In this document: positions 9,163 through 17,493 of the stretch, piece after piece
Position numbering within the stretch: position 1 is the first letter of the stretch
Layout of the letters: every line of letters begins with the position of its first letter
Assembly (NCBI GenBank): GCA_030824275.1
Contig: JAVBXY010000008.1
Coordinates: forward strand, 172,826-236,825
Direction of reading: 5' to 3'
DNA: 64,000 nucleotides
DNA from: Rhodocyclaceae bacterium
Lineage (GTDB): Bacteria; Pseudomonadota; Gammaproteobacteria; Burkholderiales; Rhodocyclaceae
Notes under the pieces: generated by a model
What the model saw: only the letters and a program-made list of their open reading frames with translations
What the model was told of the DNA's origin: nothing
The model's database searches: none
Translations under genes and position numbers: made by a program

Positions 9163-9759
9163 CTACGCCGCTGCCTGCATGCGCTCAATGTAGCGGGCGA
9201 TCAGGTCGATTTCCAGATTCACCGGGCTGCCGGGCTTGAGGTGCTTGAGCGTGGTCACCGCCACGGTGTGCGGGATCAGGTTGATGGCGAACTTGCGGCC
9301 CTTCACGCTGTTGGTGGTCAGCGACACGCCATTGACGGCGATGGAACCCTTGCGCGCGATGTAGCGGGCCAGCTCCTTCGGCGCCTTGATCACCAGCGCA
9401 TGGGATTCGCCGTCCGGCTCGAACTTCACCACTTCGCCGACGCCATCCACATGGCCGGAAACGAGGTGGCCACCAAGGCGGTCGGCCAGGCGCAGGGCCT
9501 TTTCCAGATTCACTTCGCCGGCATTGCTATTGTCATTGAGACCAACGGTGCAGTTCAGCGTCTCTTCCGAGACATCCACCTGGTAGCTGGCCTTCTTCTT
9601 GGTGATGACGGTCAGGCAGACGCCGTTGTGGGCGATGGAGTCGCCTATGGCGACGTCGGACAGATCGAGAGCCGGGGCGGTGACGGTGAGGCGCACGCCC
9701 TTGGCGAGGGGCTCACGCTTGCTGATGCGACCGACGGCCGCGATGATGCCTGTGAACAT
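9163..9759 (-). CDS. ribE: riboflavin synthase, alpha chain
   Basis: The enzyme dismutates two lumazines into riboflavin. It has 198 residues with the duplicated lumazine-binding fold: [13 protein letters not shown] at the N-terminus, [26 protein letters not shown] and the second-repeat motif [14 protein letters not shown]. An AAGGAA-like site precedes the ATG. It is the first gene of the rib run here. The customary upstream ribD is absent and an ATPase/nuclease cassette sits there instead. No FMN riboswitch was recognised in the 84 bp upstream. Confidence 0.97.
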   Translation of the reverse strand: MFTGIIAAVGRISKREPLAKGVRLTVTAPALDLSDVAIGDSIAHNGVCLTVITKKKASYQVDVSEETLNCTVGLNDNSNAGEVNLEKALRLADRLGGHLVSGHVDGVGEVVKFEPDGESHALVIKAPKELARYIARKGSIAVNGVSLTTNSVKGRKFAINLIPHTVAVTTLKHLKPGSPVNLEIDLIARYIERMQAAA

Positions 9760-9814
9760 GGAAGGAAACCCTCAAGCGGAAATACGGGAGGGGTCGATGC
9801 TATCACTTCACTTG

Positions 9815-9839
9815 AAAAGTCGGCGCTGGCGGGACGGCG
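9815..9839 (+). repeat. dispersed short repeat copy 3 (intergenic)
   Basis: AAAAGTCGGCGCTGG with tail CGGGACGGCG lies between the NACHT-like gene stop and ribE, at the boundary of the accessory cassette. Confidence 0.85.
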
Positions 9840-9843
9840 CCAA

Positions 9844-12800
9844 TCAGGCCGCAGGCGGTGCGCAATCCATGACGACAACCCCGATCTGTTGCTGCTCTTC
9901 GGGCTTGAGCATGGCACGCAGGCGACTTTCAAGTTCGTCGGCACTACCAGGTGGCTTGCCGCCGTCGGCGGCGGTCGGCATCCGTTGATGACCGAACCAG
10001 AAAACGAGATAGATGCCGTGGCCGTCAGTGCCGGGATCGCGGATGTAATGAGCCATTAGCTGGTTACGCAGGGCACCCCAAACATCTTCGTGACTGTCGC
10101 GTTTGATTTCAACAGGGATGTTGAAACCGCTGGCTCCACCGAAAGAGGCTCGAATATCGGCACGCTTGTTTGCGCGATATTCGCCTTCTGGTTGTACATC
10201 CACCCCAGTGGGACGCAGCTTTTCGCGCAACAACTCAAGCAACCGGTCGCGACAATCGTTCTCCGGCCTCGGTTCGACAGGCCGGTCATGTCTGTCAACA
10301 TTCCAATACCGTAGCTGGCCCGTAGTGTTGCCATCCCGATCCTCGCTTGCCAGGTCACGTAGATGTTGGACCAGCAGTGCATGGAGATCAGCAGCGCAGG
10401 CGGGTGAGCCGTTGGCCAGTGTCTTCACGATCATCGGCGCTCGAGGGCGCTGAAAATTTGCCTCGCGGCTGACAATGCGCTGAGCTTCCTGCTGATGGCG
10501 CAGCGCAGCGTTCCAGGCGCCCAGCCCCTTGAGGACGAGCAGGTGGGCGAAGGTTTCGCTGGCAGTAGCGGTCGGGCTGGCGCCAAGCCGGGAAATCAGC
10601 GCGCGAACCAGGTCGGCCGCGCTCATTTCCTCGCTGACCCAGTGGGCGCCACTGGGTCGGTCCGGCGATACATGGGGGGCCAGCAGGCGGATCAACAAGG
10701 CCATGGCGGATTCCGAAAGTTCCGGGAAGTCCTTTCTGCGGTTGGTGAGCGAGTCGAAGAACTTCGCCACCAGCAGGGCGCGGGATTGATTCACGCCGAC
10801 ATACCGGTCCAAGGTTTGTTCATACGTGTCCGGTGCCAGCAACAAGCCGGCCGAAAGCCACTGGCTGCGCTGCGCGGCGTCGAGGCTGGAACGGGATAAT
10901 TTGGTTTCGATCAACGGCAACAGGTCGCTCGGGTCGGCATGCTTGATGGCGGCGGTGAGCAAGGTGCCTAGCTCGCCCAGCATTTCCTTTTTTGCGCGCA
11001 AGGGGTAAGCCTCAAGCAAGCGCAAGGCGGCATGGCGTGCCACGGTGTTCCAGGCCTCATCGCGGGCCAGGGCGTAAACACCGGCCACATGGGGTTTTTG
11101 CGCCTTGAACATGGCTGCGCCAAAAGCCACCAAAACCTCCGCAACGATTTCCGGTCGCTGGCTGACGAGGGCCAGAAACCAGGTCGGTGTGTCGCTGTAG
11201 TCGTGGGTAAGGCGAAAGGCAATCAGACGTTCCTGAACGTCGGGTTCCAGATTCAGTACGGCATCCACACCGTCTCGCGCCAGTTCATCCGCACCGGCAA
11301 GGCAGGCGAGGCTGATGTAGGGTTCCTGATTTTCCGTGGCGAGTTTGGTGATCTCGGCGACTGAGGGCAAGTCCTTGCGGTCGAGCGTCCGCCGCAGGCC
11401 TACCAGGGTCGTTAGCACGATGCCGGCATCGCTGCCGAAGAAGGCTTGTAACCGCTCTATCGGGTGTTCTCCTTCGGCCTCCCGGTAGTGGCCAAAGTAC
11501 ATCATGGCCAGATCGTGCATCAACTTGGGATGGGCGTTGCCGCTTTCGATCTCCGCATGATGGGCGCGGAAGTGCCGTTGCCATACATCGATCCTCGTTC
11601 TTCTTTCCTCACGGTGTTCGGCCTTCCGAACAGCCTCATCCCGTCGCCATTCGATCCAGTCGGATTGCAGCCATGACCGGACCTCTGTCTCAAGGGTCGG
11701 ATATCGTTCTGCTACCGCAAGCAGGGTATTTAGCAGTTCCGGTGTGTAGCCCAGGCGGCGCACCAGGGCAAATGCGCCCTTGTCGAACAACTGGCGCTGC
11801 ACGTCTTTACGCAGTGTGGCTTGCGCTGCCGCAAAGCACCACTCCTCAACGCCTGCTGGCATTTCGGCGCCGTGAAAGCGTCGTTCGAGGCGATAAAAGT
11901 ATTCAAAGGCCTTGGCCTCTTCTTCGTAGCGGCGCAGCGCAAATTCCAGCAATGCCCGATAGGTCTCGGGGCGGCTGTTCAGCCACACGGCCATCCGTTC
12001 TTCGTGTTCTTTGTCCAAATGGCAGTGGGCGTATTGGTCTAGGCCAATGCCTAGCCATTGCCAGAGTTGCGCGGGTGAAGCCGATTCACCCGCATTTTCG
12101 AGACCGCTGGCCAGCAGTTCACCGGCAAAGCGCTTGAAGTGGAAGTCGTCCAGCGTGGATTGCAGATCGACGAAGTTGCCGGCAACATAATCCAGCAAGA
12201 CCGGGAAATCCTGGGCCTTGGTTTTTTCAAATAGTTCATATCCCCAGAAGTGTGTGTAGTTGCCGATCAGGTTGGTGGCTTTGGCCGCATGCAAATAGTT
12301 GAGGACTTGTGTGGCGGGTAACCCCGTCGGGTAAAGCTCCGTCAATAGTCGCCCCATGATTTCGTCATCGCCATCGGCGACCAGACCGGAGTTGATGTCA
12401 TCGAGCAACTTCACCAAGGGTTCGGTCGTATCCCTGCTGGTGCGGAGATAGGCATCAATAGCGTGTTTGCGATTTTTCGGCCAGTGACTGGCATCGCGCA
12501 CAATCTCCAACAAGCTTTCCGCCAACTCTGGGAGCGGCTCGCCATGAGTCAGCGCCTCAAGTACACAATCCAACAGGGATTCGTGTGCTTCGTCCCGTGC
12601 ATCGGCAAGAAGGATTTCGCGGAAGTCCGCTGCGGTATCTTGGCCCGCCAGCGCGCCGAAGGGTGAGGCTTCCCAATCCTGGGAGCGGAACCAGGGATAG
12701 CGCTTTGCTTCCCGCCCCAATGTGTTGAGCAGACGCCGCTTGTCGGTGATATTGAAGCTGCGCAGGTCACCGTAGAGGACGATGCCTAAAGGGTCACGGT

Positions 12801-13884
12801 CGATCAGGCTGGGGCGGTCAGAGGGGCAGTGCACGGCGAGCCAGGCGTGCAGTCCGCGCAGATCGGAAACAATACCGCCATCCTCGGCAGCCATCAGGGC
12901 CAGCACCCGGCCGAGCGGCAGTCCGTTGCGTTCGATCTGGTGGGCAAGGAAGCGCGCGCCCAGATATTCGGCGATGCGGCGGTGAGTGGGTTCGCGTCGT
13001 TCTTCACTTCCGTGAGCATCGAACAGGCGACTGTTCAGCGCTTTGGTCAAAGCGGGGGTGCTGGACAGGCCGATACTCTCAAAACTCGGGTGAGCCGCAT
13101 CGACGGCCTCCTGATCGAGGGCGAAGCCGGCGATGCCGGCGAGCAACTGCACGGCACAGGCGTGGCCTGCTGCATTCAGTACTTCGTCCGTGGCGATGAT
13201 CTGGTGGCGTTGCGCATCGCGGTGCCGCTTGTTGGGCTCCTCGGCAAGTTTTGCGCAGGCGAGAGCATAGGTTTCCGCCAGGCTGTCCGGCCAGCGATGC
13301 GGCACCGCTTCCGCCAGCATGCCCAGGGTCTGAGGGTTGCCGAGCAGGACGTCGAGTCGGTGTTCCCTTGCCTGTTCTATAAAGTCTAGCGGCGCTTGGA
13401 CGCCATGATTCTCCTTGAGCAGCAGCGCGATCTGTTCATCAGAAAGATCGTCGAGATGGAGTACGACAATGGTGTCACTGGGTGCGACACGGGCCAAATC
13501 TTCCCGGTCGCTGGCACCCCGCCAATCGGCTTCACGACAGGAGAGACGGAAGGGCGGGCGACCGAGGAGGTCCAACTTCTGCCGGATGGCATCGATCTGG
13601 GTACGACCGTCGGTGGTTCCCGCGCGCATCTCGTCGAGGCCATCGATGAAAAGTGTCTTGCCCTTCCATGCCGATGGCAGTTGCAGGGCGACAAAATCCC
13701 TGGCCGGAATCACTTCTGTGCCGGCGGCTTTGGCTTCTTCTGCAAAGGCGGTGGTTTTGCCGGCACCGGGTTCGCCGAGCAGAACATACGCCGGGCGCTC
13801 CCGTAGCTCGGCGAGCAATAGTCCCGGCATGCGTCGCCTGGTCGGATCGATTTCCGTGCAGGTGCGTGGAACGATGAGCGTCAC
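9844..13884 (-). CDS. NACHT-like STAND NTPase with C-terminal PD-(D/E)xK nuclease domain; candidate defence protein
   Basis: This is a large protein of about 1346 residues. Near the N-terminus it has Walker A GEPGAGKTT (37-45), a NACHT-like Walker B LFIDGLDE (78-85) and FRLSCREADW (about 112-121). Roughly 1000 helical residues without a recognised motif follow. The C-terminal 140 residues look like a restriction-endonuclease fold: ADIRAS with D1243, then NIPVEIKRD with E1259 and K1261, then a conserved-looking GIYLVFWFGH. The GTG chosen overlaps the upstream ATPase stop (GTGA); a TTG five codons earlier is possible. The layout suggests sensing through the middle region and nuclease output, as in STAND defence proteins. 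That role is inferred. No exact family is recognised. Confidence 0.8.
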   Translation of the reverse strand: MTLIVPRTCTEIDPTRRRMPGLLLAELRERPAYVLLGEPGAGKTTAFAEEAKAAGTEVIPARDFVALQLPSAWKGKTLFIDGLDEMRAGTTDGRTQIDAIRQKLDLLGRPPFRLSCREADWRGASDREDLARVAPSDTIVVLHLDDLSDEQIALLLKENHGVQAPLDFIEQAREHRLDVLLGNPQTLGMLAEAVPHRWPDSLAETYALACAKLAEEPNKRHRDAQRHQIIATDEVLNAAGHACAVQLLAGIAGFALDQEAVDAAHPSFESIGLSSTPALTKALNSRLFDAHGSEERREPTHRRIAEYLGARFLAHQIERNGLPLGRVLALMAAEDGGIVSDLRGLHAWLAVHCPSDRPSLIDRDPLGIVLYGDLRSFNITDKRRLLNTLGREAKRYPWFRSQDWEASPFGALAGQDTAADFREILLADARDEAHESLLDCVLEALTHGEPLPELAESLLEIVRDASHWPKNRKHAIDAYLRTSRDTTEPLVKLLDDINSGLVADGDDEIMGRLLTELYPTGLPATQVLNYLHAAKATNLIGNYTHFWGYELFEKTKAQDFPVLLDYVAGNFVDLQSTLDDFHFKRFAGELLASGLENAGESASPAQLWQWLGIGLDQYAHCHLDKEHEERMAVWLNSRPETYRALLEFALRRYEEEAKAFEYFYRLERRFHGAEMPAGVEEWCFAAAQATLRKDVQRQLFDKGAFALVRRLGYTPELLNTLLAVAERYPTLETEVRSWLQSDWIEWRRDEAVRKAEHREERRTRIDVWQRHFRAHHAEIESGNAHPKLMHDLAMMYFGHYREAEGEHPIERLQAFFGSDAGIVLTTLVGLRRTLDRKDLPSVAEITKLATENQEPYISLACLAGADELARDGVDAVLNLEPDVQERLIAFRLTHDYSDTPTWFLALVSQRPEIVAEVLVAFGAAMFKAQKPHVAGVYALARDEAWNTVARHAALRLLEAYPLRAKKEMLGELGTLLTAAIKHADPSDLLPLIETKLSRSSLDAAQRSQWLSAGLLLAPDTYEQTLDRYVGVNQSRALLVAKFFDSLTNRRKDFPELSESAMALLIRLLAPHVSPDRPSGAHWVSEEMSAADLVRALISRLGASPTATASETFAHLLVLKGLGAWNAALRHQQEAQRIVSREANFQRPRAPMIVKTLANGSPACAADLHALLVQHLRDLASEDRDGNTTGQLRYWNVDRHDRPVEPRPENDCRDRLLELLREKLRPTGVDVQPEGEYRANKRADIRASFGGASGFNIPVEIKRDSHEDVWGALRNQLMAHYIRDPGTDGHGIYLVFWFGHQRMPTAADGGKPPGSADELESRLRAMLKPEEQQQIGVVVMDCAPPAA

Positions 13885-15167
13885 GGCGGATTCAGCCAAT
13901 GGTCAGCCGGCTGCGAAAGAAATTCAACCAGGGAGACGCCACCTTCGCCGACCAGCAAGCGCCGACTGTCGGAATAGGTGGTGGCAAATGCATTGAGCCC
14001 CGGCATGCCGTGTCCGGCGCCACCACTCTTGATTTCGATGGCTGTGATCCGGCGACCGCGTGCAAGCACGAAGTCGACTTCCAGCTTGCCCTTGCGCCAA
14101 TAGCTGAGCATGGATGGATCGCCGCTGTTGTAGAGGTGTGCGCCCGCCGTGGTTTCCACCATGCGCCCCCAAAAAGACCGGTCCGCCTTGGCGGCGACGA
14201 AGTCGTAACCCGAAGCCACGGCCATGAGGGCATTGTTGAGCGCCAGTAGTTTTGGTGATGAAGTGCGCTGTCGTAACATGCTGCCGGAGTATTTCTGCAA
14301 GCCTGCAACCAGACCAGCCTTGCCCAACAGATCGAGATATTTCGCTACCGTGCCAGTGTGAGCCTCGCTGCCCTCGTTGCGCTCTCTCAGGTTCTGGGCG
14401 ATGTGGTCGAGGGCTAGAATTTGCCCGGAGTAGTTGCAGCCGAGCCAGAACAACTGCTTGAGCAGGGCGGGCCGGTCGACCCGACTCATGGCGAGTACAT
14501 CCTGGTCGATGCTGGGTTCGATCAGGCTGCCGGCGACATGGCTACGCCAGCGCGCTTCGTCGCGATACAGACCCGTCGCGGCGGGTTCCGGGTAGCCGCC
14601 GAAATAGACGTATTCGTCGAGACTGAAGCCAAACGCCGCATGCATTTCCGGATAGGACCAATGGCTCATTCGTATGGGTTCAAAGCGCCCCATCAGGCTT
14701 TCGGTCAGGCCATGCTGCACCAGCAAGGGTGACGACCCCAGCAGGACCACATGCATGTCGAGATCGTTGGCGCGATCTTCGTCCCAGAGGCCTTTGACGG
14801 TTTCCGACCAGTTCGGAATCTTTTGTACTTCGTCGATGGCAAGTACGACGGGCGATTCCGTCCGGCTGGCCAGCAGCCGTGCATCCTGCCATTGGCGTAT
14901 CAGCCAGGCGGCATCCGCTTTCCCGCCCGCGCTTGTGTGACTGCTTGCTGCAACAGGGTAGAGCGATGGCTCAAGCGCTGTCGGCAGAGATGGCGTTGCG
15001 GTTTGGTCCGCCGAAATGTATCGCGCCGAGGCGAACTCGCCCAATACGGTACGAACCAATGTGGTTTTTCCGACCCGACGAGGACCGGCCACGATGTTTA
15101 GCCAGCGGACTGGTTCCCTGAGGCGCTGGCGCAGTATGTCGGCTTGGGGGCGTTCGAATCCAGTCAT
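13881..15167 (-). CDS. AAA-family ATPase with DUF4143 domain
   Basis: The 428-residue protein has an AAA_14-type P-loop GPRRVGKTTLVRT (28-40), Walker B PVVLAIDEVQKIPNW (106-120) and sensor LLGSSPLLV. A winged-helix-like segment and a C-terminal DUF4143 region follow. The latter holds a nuclease-like pattern, VDFVLARGRRITAIEIKSGG, with D365, E378 and K380. The substrate of such ATPases is not established; they are common in accessory regions. The gene overlaps the NACHT-like gene by four bases and starts inside a perfect 48-bp palindrome. No Shine-Dalgarno is visible upstream of the ATG. Confidence 0.85.
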   Translation of the reverse strand: MTGFERPQADILRQRLREPVRWLNIVAGPRRVGKTTLVRTVLGEFASARYISADQTATPSLPTALEPSLYPVAASSHTSAGGKADAAWLIRQWQDARLLASRTESPVVLAIDEVQKIPNWSETVKGLWDEDRANDLDMHVVLLGSSPLLVQHGLTESLMGRFEPIRMSHWSYPEMHAAFGFSLDEYVYFGGYPEPAATGLYRDEARWRSHVAGSLIEPSIDQDVLAMSRVDRPALLKQLFWLGCNYSGQILALDHIAQNLRERNEGSEAHTGTVAKYLDLLGKAGLVAGLQKYSGSMLRQRTSSPKLLALNNALMAVASGYDFVAAKADRSFWGRMVETTAGAHLYNSGDPSMLSYWRKGKLEVDFVLARGRRITAIEIKSGGAGHGMPGLNAFATTYSDSRRLLVGEGGVSLVEFLSQPADHWLNPP

Positions 15168-15213
15168 TATGTTTAACTGTGTGAGTTAATTAACTCACAC
15201 AGTTAAACATAAT
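15166..15213. promoter_or_regulatory. perfect 48-bp palindrome at the start of the DUF4143 ATPase gene
   Basis: Two 24-nt arms meet at 15189/15190 with no loop; the centre reads GAGTTAATTAACTC and the outer ends ATTATGTTTAAC and GTTAAACATAAT. Two bases of the ATPase start codon lie inside the left end. On DNA it could be an operator for a dimeric or tetrameric regulator, possibly the ATPase itself. On RNA it would fold the 5' leader up to the start codon. It is AT-rich against a GC-rich background. The symmetry was read directly; the function is inferred. Confidence 0.9.
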
Positions 15214-15254
15214 CGATGAATACCTGCAACTGATTGTATAAATTGACTATCCTG

Positions 15255-17078
15255 TTAGCGCAATGCGCGCTCTAGGGTGGGAAGGAATTGAGCCGCCGGC
15301 TGGAAGCCGACGACGCGCAGGTCGGCCAGCTCCTTGCCCTTGGCGTCGAAGAAGATGATGCCGGGCGGGCCGAAGAGGCCGAAGCGTTTGAGCAGGACGG
15401 CATCGGCCTCGGTGTTGGCGGTGACGTCGGCCTTGAGCAGGGTCATGCGGCCCATGGCTGCGGCGACGGCGGGATCGGCGAAAGTGAAGCGTTCCATCTC
15501 CTTGCAACTCACGCACCAGTCGGCGTAGAAGTCGAGCATTACTGGCTTGGTGGCGGACCTCAGGCGGGCGTCCAGCTCTGCGACGGATCTCACTTTCTCA
15601 AAAGTCGGTGCTGGTGATACGGCGGTAGTGCCACCACCGCGCATAAAGCCGAGCGGTTGCAGTGGATCTTTCGCGCCGCCCAGCACGCCCATCAGCATGG
15701 CCGCGCCGCCGAGCAGCAGGAAGACGCCGAGGCCCTTGCCGAAGCGCTGCCAGCCGTGGGCATTGTTCGGTAGCGGGTCAAGGGCGTGGAGATACACGGC
15801 GGGCACGATCAGCAGCAGTGCCCAGCCCAGCATCTGCACCCACAGGGGCAGCACCGGCGAGACCAGCCACAGGGCGGTGGCCAGCATGATGACGCCGAAG
15901 AATTTCTTGACGCCTTCCATCCACGGTCCGGACTTCGGCAGCAGCGAACGCGAGAAGGCGCCGACGAGCAGGAGCGGTACGCCCATGCCCAGCGCCATGA
16001 CGAAGAGCGCTGCGCCGCCCAGCGCCGCGTTGCCGGTCTGGGCGATGTAGAGCAGGGCGCCGGCCAGGGGCGCGGCGACGCAGGGGCCGACGATCAGGGC
16101 CGACAGCGCGCCCATCAGGGCGATGGCCGACAGCGAGCCACCCTGCTTGTTGGCGGTGTCGGATAGGCGGCTTTGCAGGGCGTTGGGCAATTGCAGTTCG
16201 TAGAAGCCGAACATGGAAAAGGACAGTACGACGAAGACCAGGGCGAAGCCGCCGAGTACCCAGGCGCTTTGCAAGGCGGCCGAGAGTAATGTGCCGGAGA
16301 GGCCGGCGGCGATGCCGACCAGTGCGTAGGTCAGCGCCATGCCGATCACGTAGGCCAGCGAGAGCATGAAGGCGCGCAGGTGGCTGACGGCGTGGCCGTG
16401 GTTGACGATGATGCCGGAGAGAATCGGGATCATCGGGAAGACGCAGGGAGTGAGCGAGAGCAACAGGCCGAAGCCAAAGAAGCTGATGAGGACGATGGCC
16501 AGGTTGTCGCCTTTTAGCAGGCGGGCGATGCGCGAGGTTTCGTCGTCGGCGGGGGCGTTTGCAGCGGGGGGCGCAGCGGGCGTTGCTGCTGAAAAAGTCG
16601 GCGCTGGTGGTACGGCGATTTTTTCCTCTGCGGCCTTGGTTGGCGAGGCCGGAGTGGCCAGTGTGGCGGGTGCGGCAGCCGGTAAAGTCAGCTTCGCTTC
16701 CTGATTCAGAGGCGGATAGCAGATGCCCTGATCCCAGCAGCCCTGGGAAACGGCCTTCAGCGTGATGGCGCTGCCGCCGCTGACGGGCAGCAGGATTTTC
16801 ACGTCCTTGCGATAGGTTTCGACCTTGCCGAAGAGTTCATCCTCTTTCATTTTTCCCGGCGGGAATTTCGGCGTGCCGAGCTTGGCGCCATCCACCACGA
16901 ACTTGAACTTGTCGCGATACATGTAATAGCCGTCGGCGATCTGCCAGCGCGCTTCGACAGTGGCCGCGTCGACGACGCGGGCGGAGAAACGGAAGGCCTG
17001 TTCCGGCGGCAAAGGTTCGTCGGCGCAGGCGAGATTCAGCAAGCCGAGGAGGACAACAAAAAGTAGACGTTTCAGCAT
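15255..17078 (-). CDS. dsbD: thiol:disulfide interchange protein DsbD
   Basis: DsbD passes electrons from cytoplasmic thioredoxin across the inner membrane to periplasmic thiol enzymes. The 607-residue protein starts with a signal peptide (MLKRLLFVVLLGLLNLACAD). It then has the N-terminal immunoglobulin-like domain, eight hydrophobic segments with the redox cysteines in LSLTPCVFPMIPIL and IVGPCVAAPLAG, and a thioredoxin domain with ADWCVSCKEME. Two dispersed-repeat copies encode VPPAPTFS and VSPAPTFE exactly in the two interdomain linkers. The in-frame extension upstream of MLKRLL overlaps cutA and is not native. Confidence 0.97.
   Translation of the reverse strand: MLKRLLFVVLLGLLNLACADEPLPPEQAFRFSARVVDAATVEARWQIADGYYMYRDKFKFVVDGAKLGTPKFPPGKMKEDELFGKVETYRKDVKILLPVSGGSAITLKAVSQGCWDQGICYPPLNQEAKLTLPAAAPATLATPASPTKAAEEKIAVPPAPTFSAATPAAPPAANAPADDETSRIARLLKGDNLAIVLISFFGFGLLLSLTPCVFPMIPILSGIIVNHGHAVSHLRAFMLSLAYVIGMALTYALVGIAAGLSGTLLSAALQSAWVLGGFALVFVVLSFSMFGFYELQLPNALQSRLSDTANKQGGSLSAIALMGALSALIVGPCVAAPLAGALLYIAQTGNAALGGAALFVMALGMGVPLLLVGAFSRSLLPKSGPWMEGVKKFFGVIMLATALWLVSPVLPLWVQMLGWALLLIVPAVYLHALDPLPNNAHGWQRFGKGLGVFLLLGGAAMLMGVLGGAKDPLQPLGFMRGGGTTAVSPAPTFEKVRSVAELDARLRSATKPVMLDFYADWCVSCKEMERFTFADPAVAAAMGRMTLLKADVTANTEADAVLLKRFGLFGPPGIIFFDAKGKELADLRVVGFQPAAQFLPTLERALR
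15600..15624 (+). repeat. dispersed short repeat copy 4 (in dsbD)
   Basis: AAAAGTCGGTGCTGG with tail TGATACGGCG. It encodes VSPAPTFE in the linker before the DsbD thioredoxin domain. Confidence 0.78.
16592..16617 (+). repeat. dispersed short repeat copy 5 (in dsbD)
   Basis: AAAAAGTCGGCGCTGG with tail TGGTACGGCG. It encodes VPPAPTFS in the linker between the DsbD N-terminal domain and its membrane part. Confidence 0.88.
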
Positions 17079-17422
17079 GAGGTGATGTCGGGTGTGGTTT
17101 CCGTGGCGACCCAAGCCAGGTAGTCCGGCAGGCCATGAGCCACTGGGACCGCGATGATCTCGGGAAGTTCGTAGGGGTGTTGGGTACGGATGGCGGTTTC
17201 CAGTGCCGCGTAGCGCGCCGTCGTGGTCTTGATCAGCAGCGGAATTTCCTCGGCGGACGCCAGCGCGCCCTGCCAACGATAAACGGAGCGGCAGGGCGCC
17301 AGCAGATTCACGCAGGCAGCCAAGCGCTCGGCGACCAGCACATCGGCCAGGCGGCGGGCGCTTGCCTCGTCGGGCAGATTGGTCAGGACGAGCAGGATTT
17401 GCGGGGTTTGCAGGGTTTCCAC
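17072..17422 (-). CDS. cutA: divalent-cation tolerance protein CutA
   Basis: The 116-residue protein belongs to the small trimeric CutA1 family, linked to copper tolerance, with an unresolved biochemical role. It starts at a GTG (METLQTPQILLVLTNLPD) and has the family features ARRLADVLVAERLAACVNLL, YRWQGALASAEEIPLLIKT and HPYELPEIIAVPV. It overlaps dsbD by seven bases; cutA next to dsbD is the classic arrangement, suggesting one mRNA. Confidence 0.95.
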   Translation of the reverse strand: METLQTPQILLVLTNLPDEASARRLADVLVAERLAACVNLLAPCRSVYRWQGALASAEEIPLLIKTTTARYAALETAIRTQHPYELPEIIAVPVAHGLPDYLAWVATETTPDITSC

Positions 17423-17493
17423 CGGCCTATTCTACCTTCGGCATCCTGCCCGCCTGAGGTAGGCTGAGGCGATCCGGGGCTGGGGGTATTTCC

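Noticed and set aside
9760..9843. FMN riboswitch upstream of ribE
   Set aside because: The 84-bp region is too short and shows no RFN-element pattern; it holds a dispersed-repeat copy.
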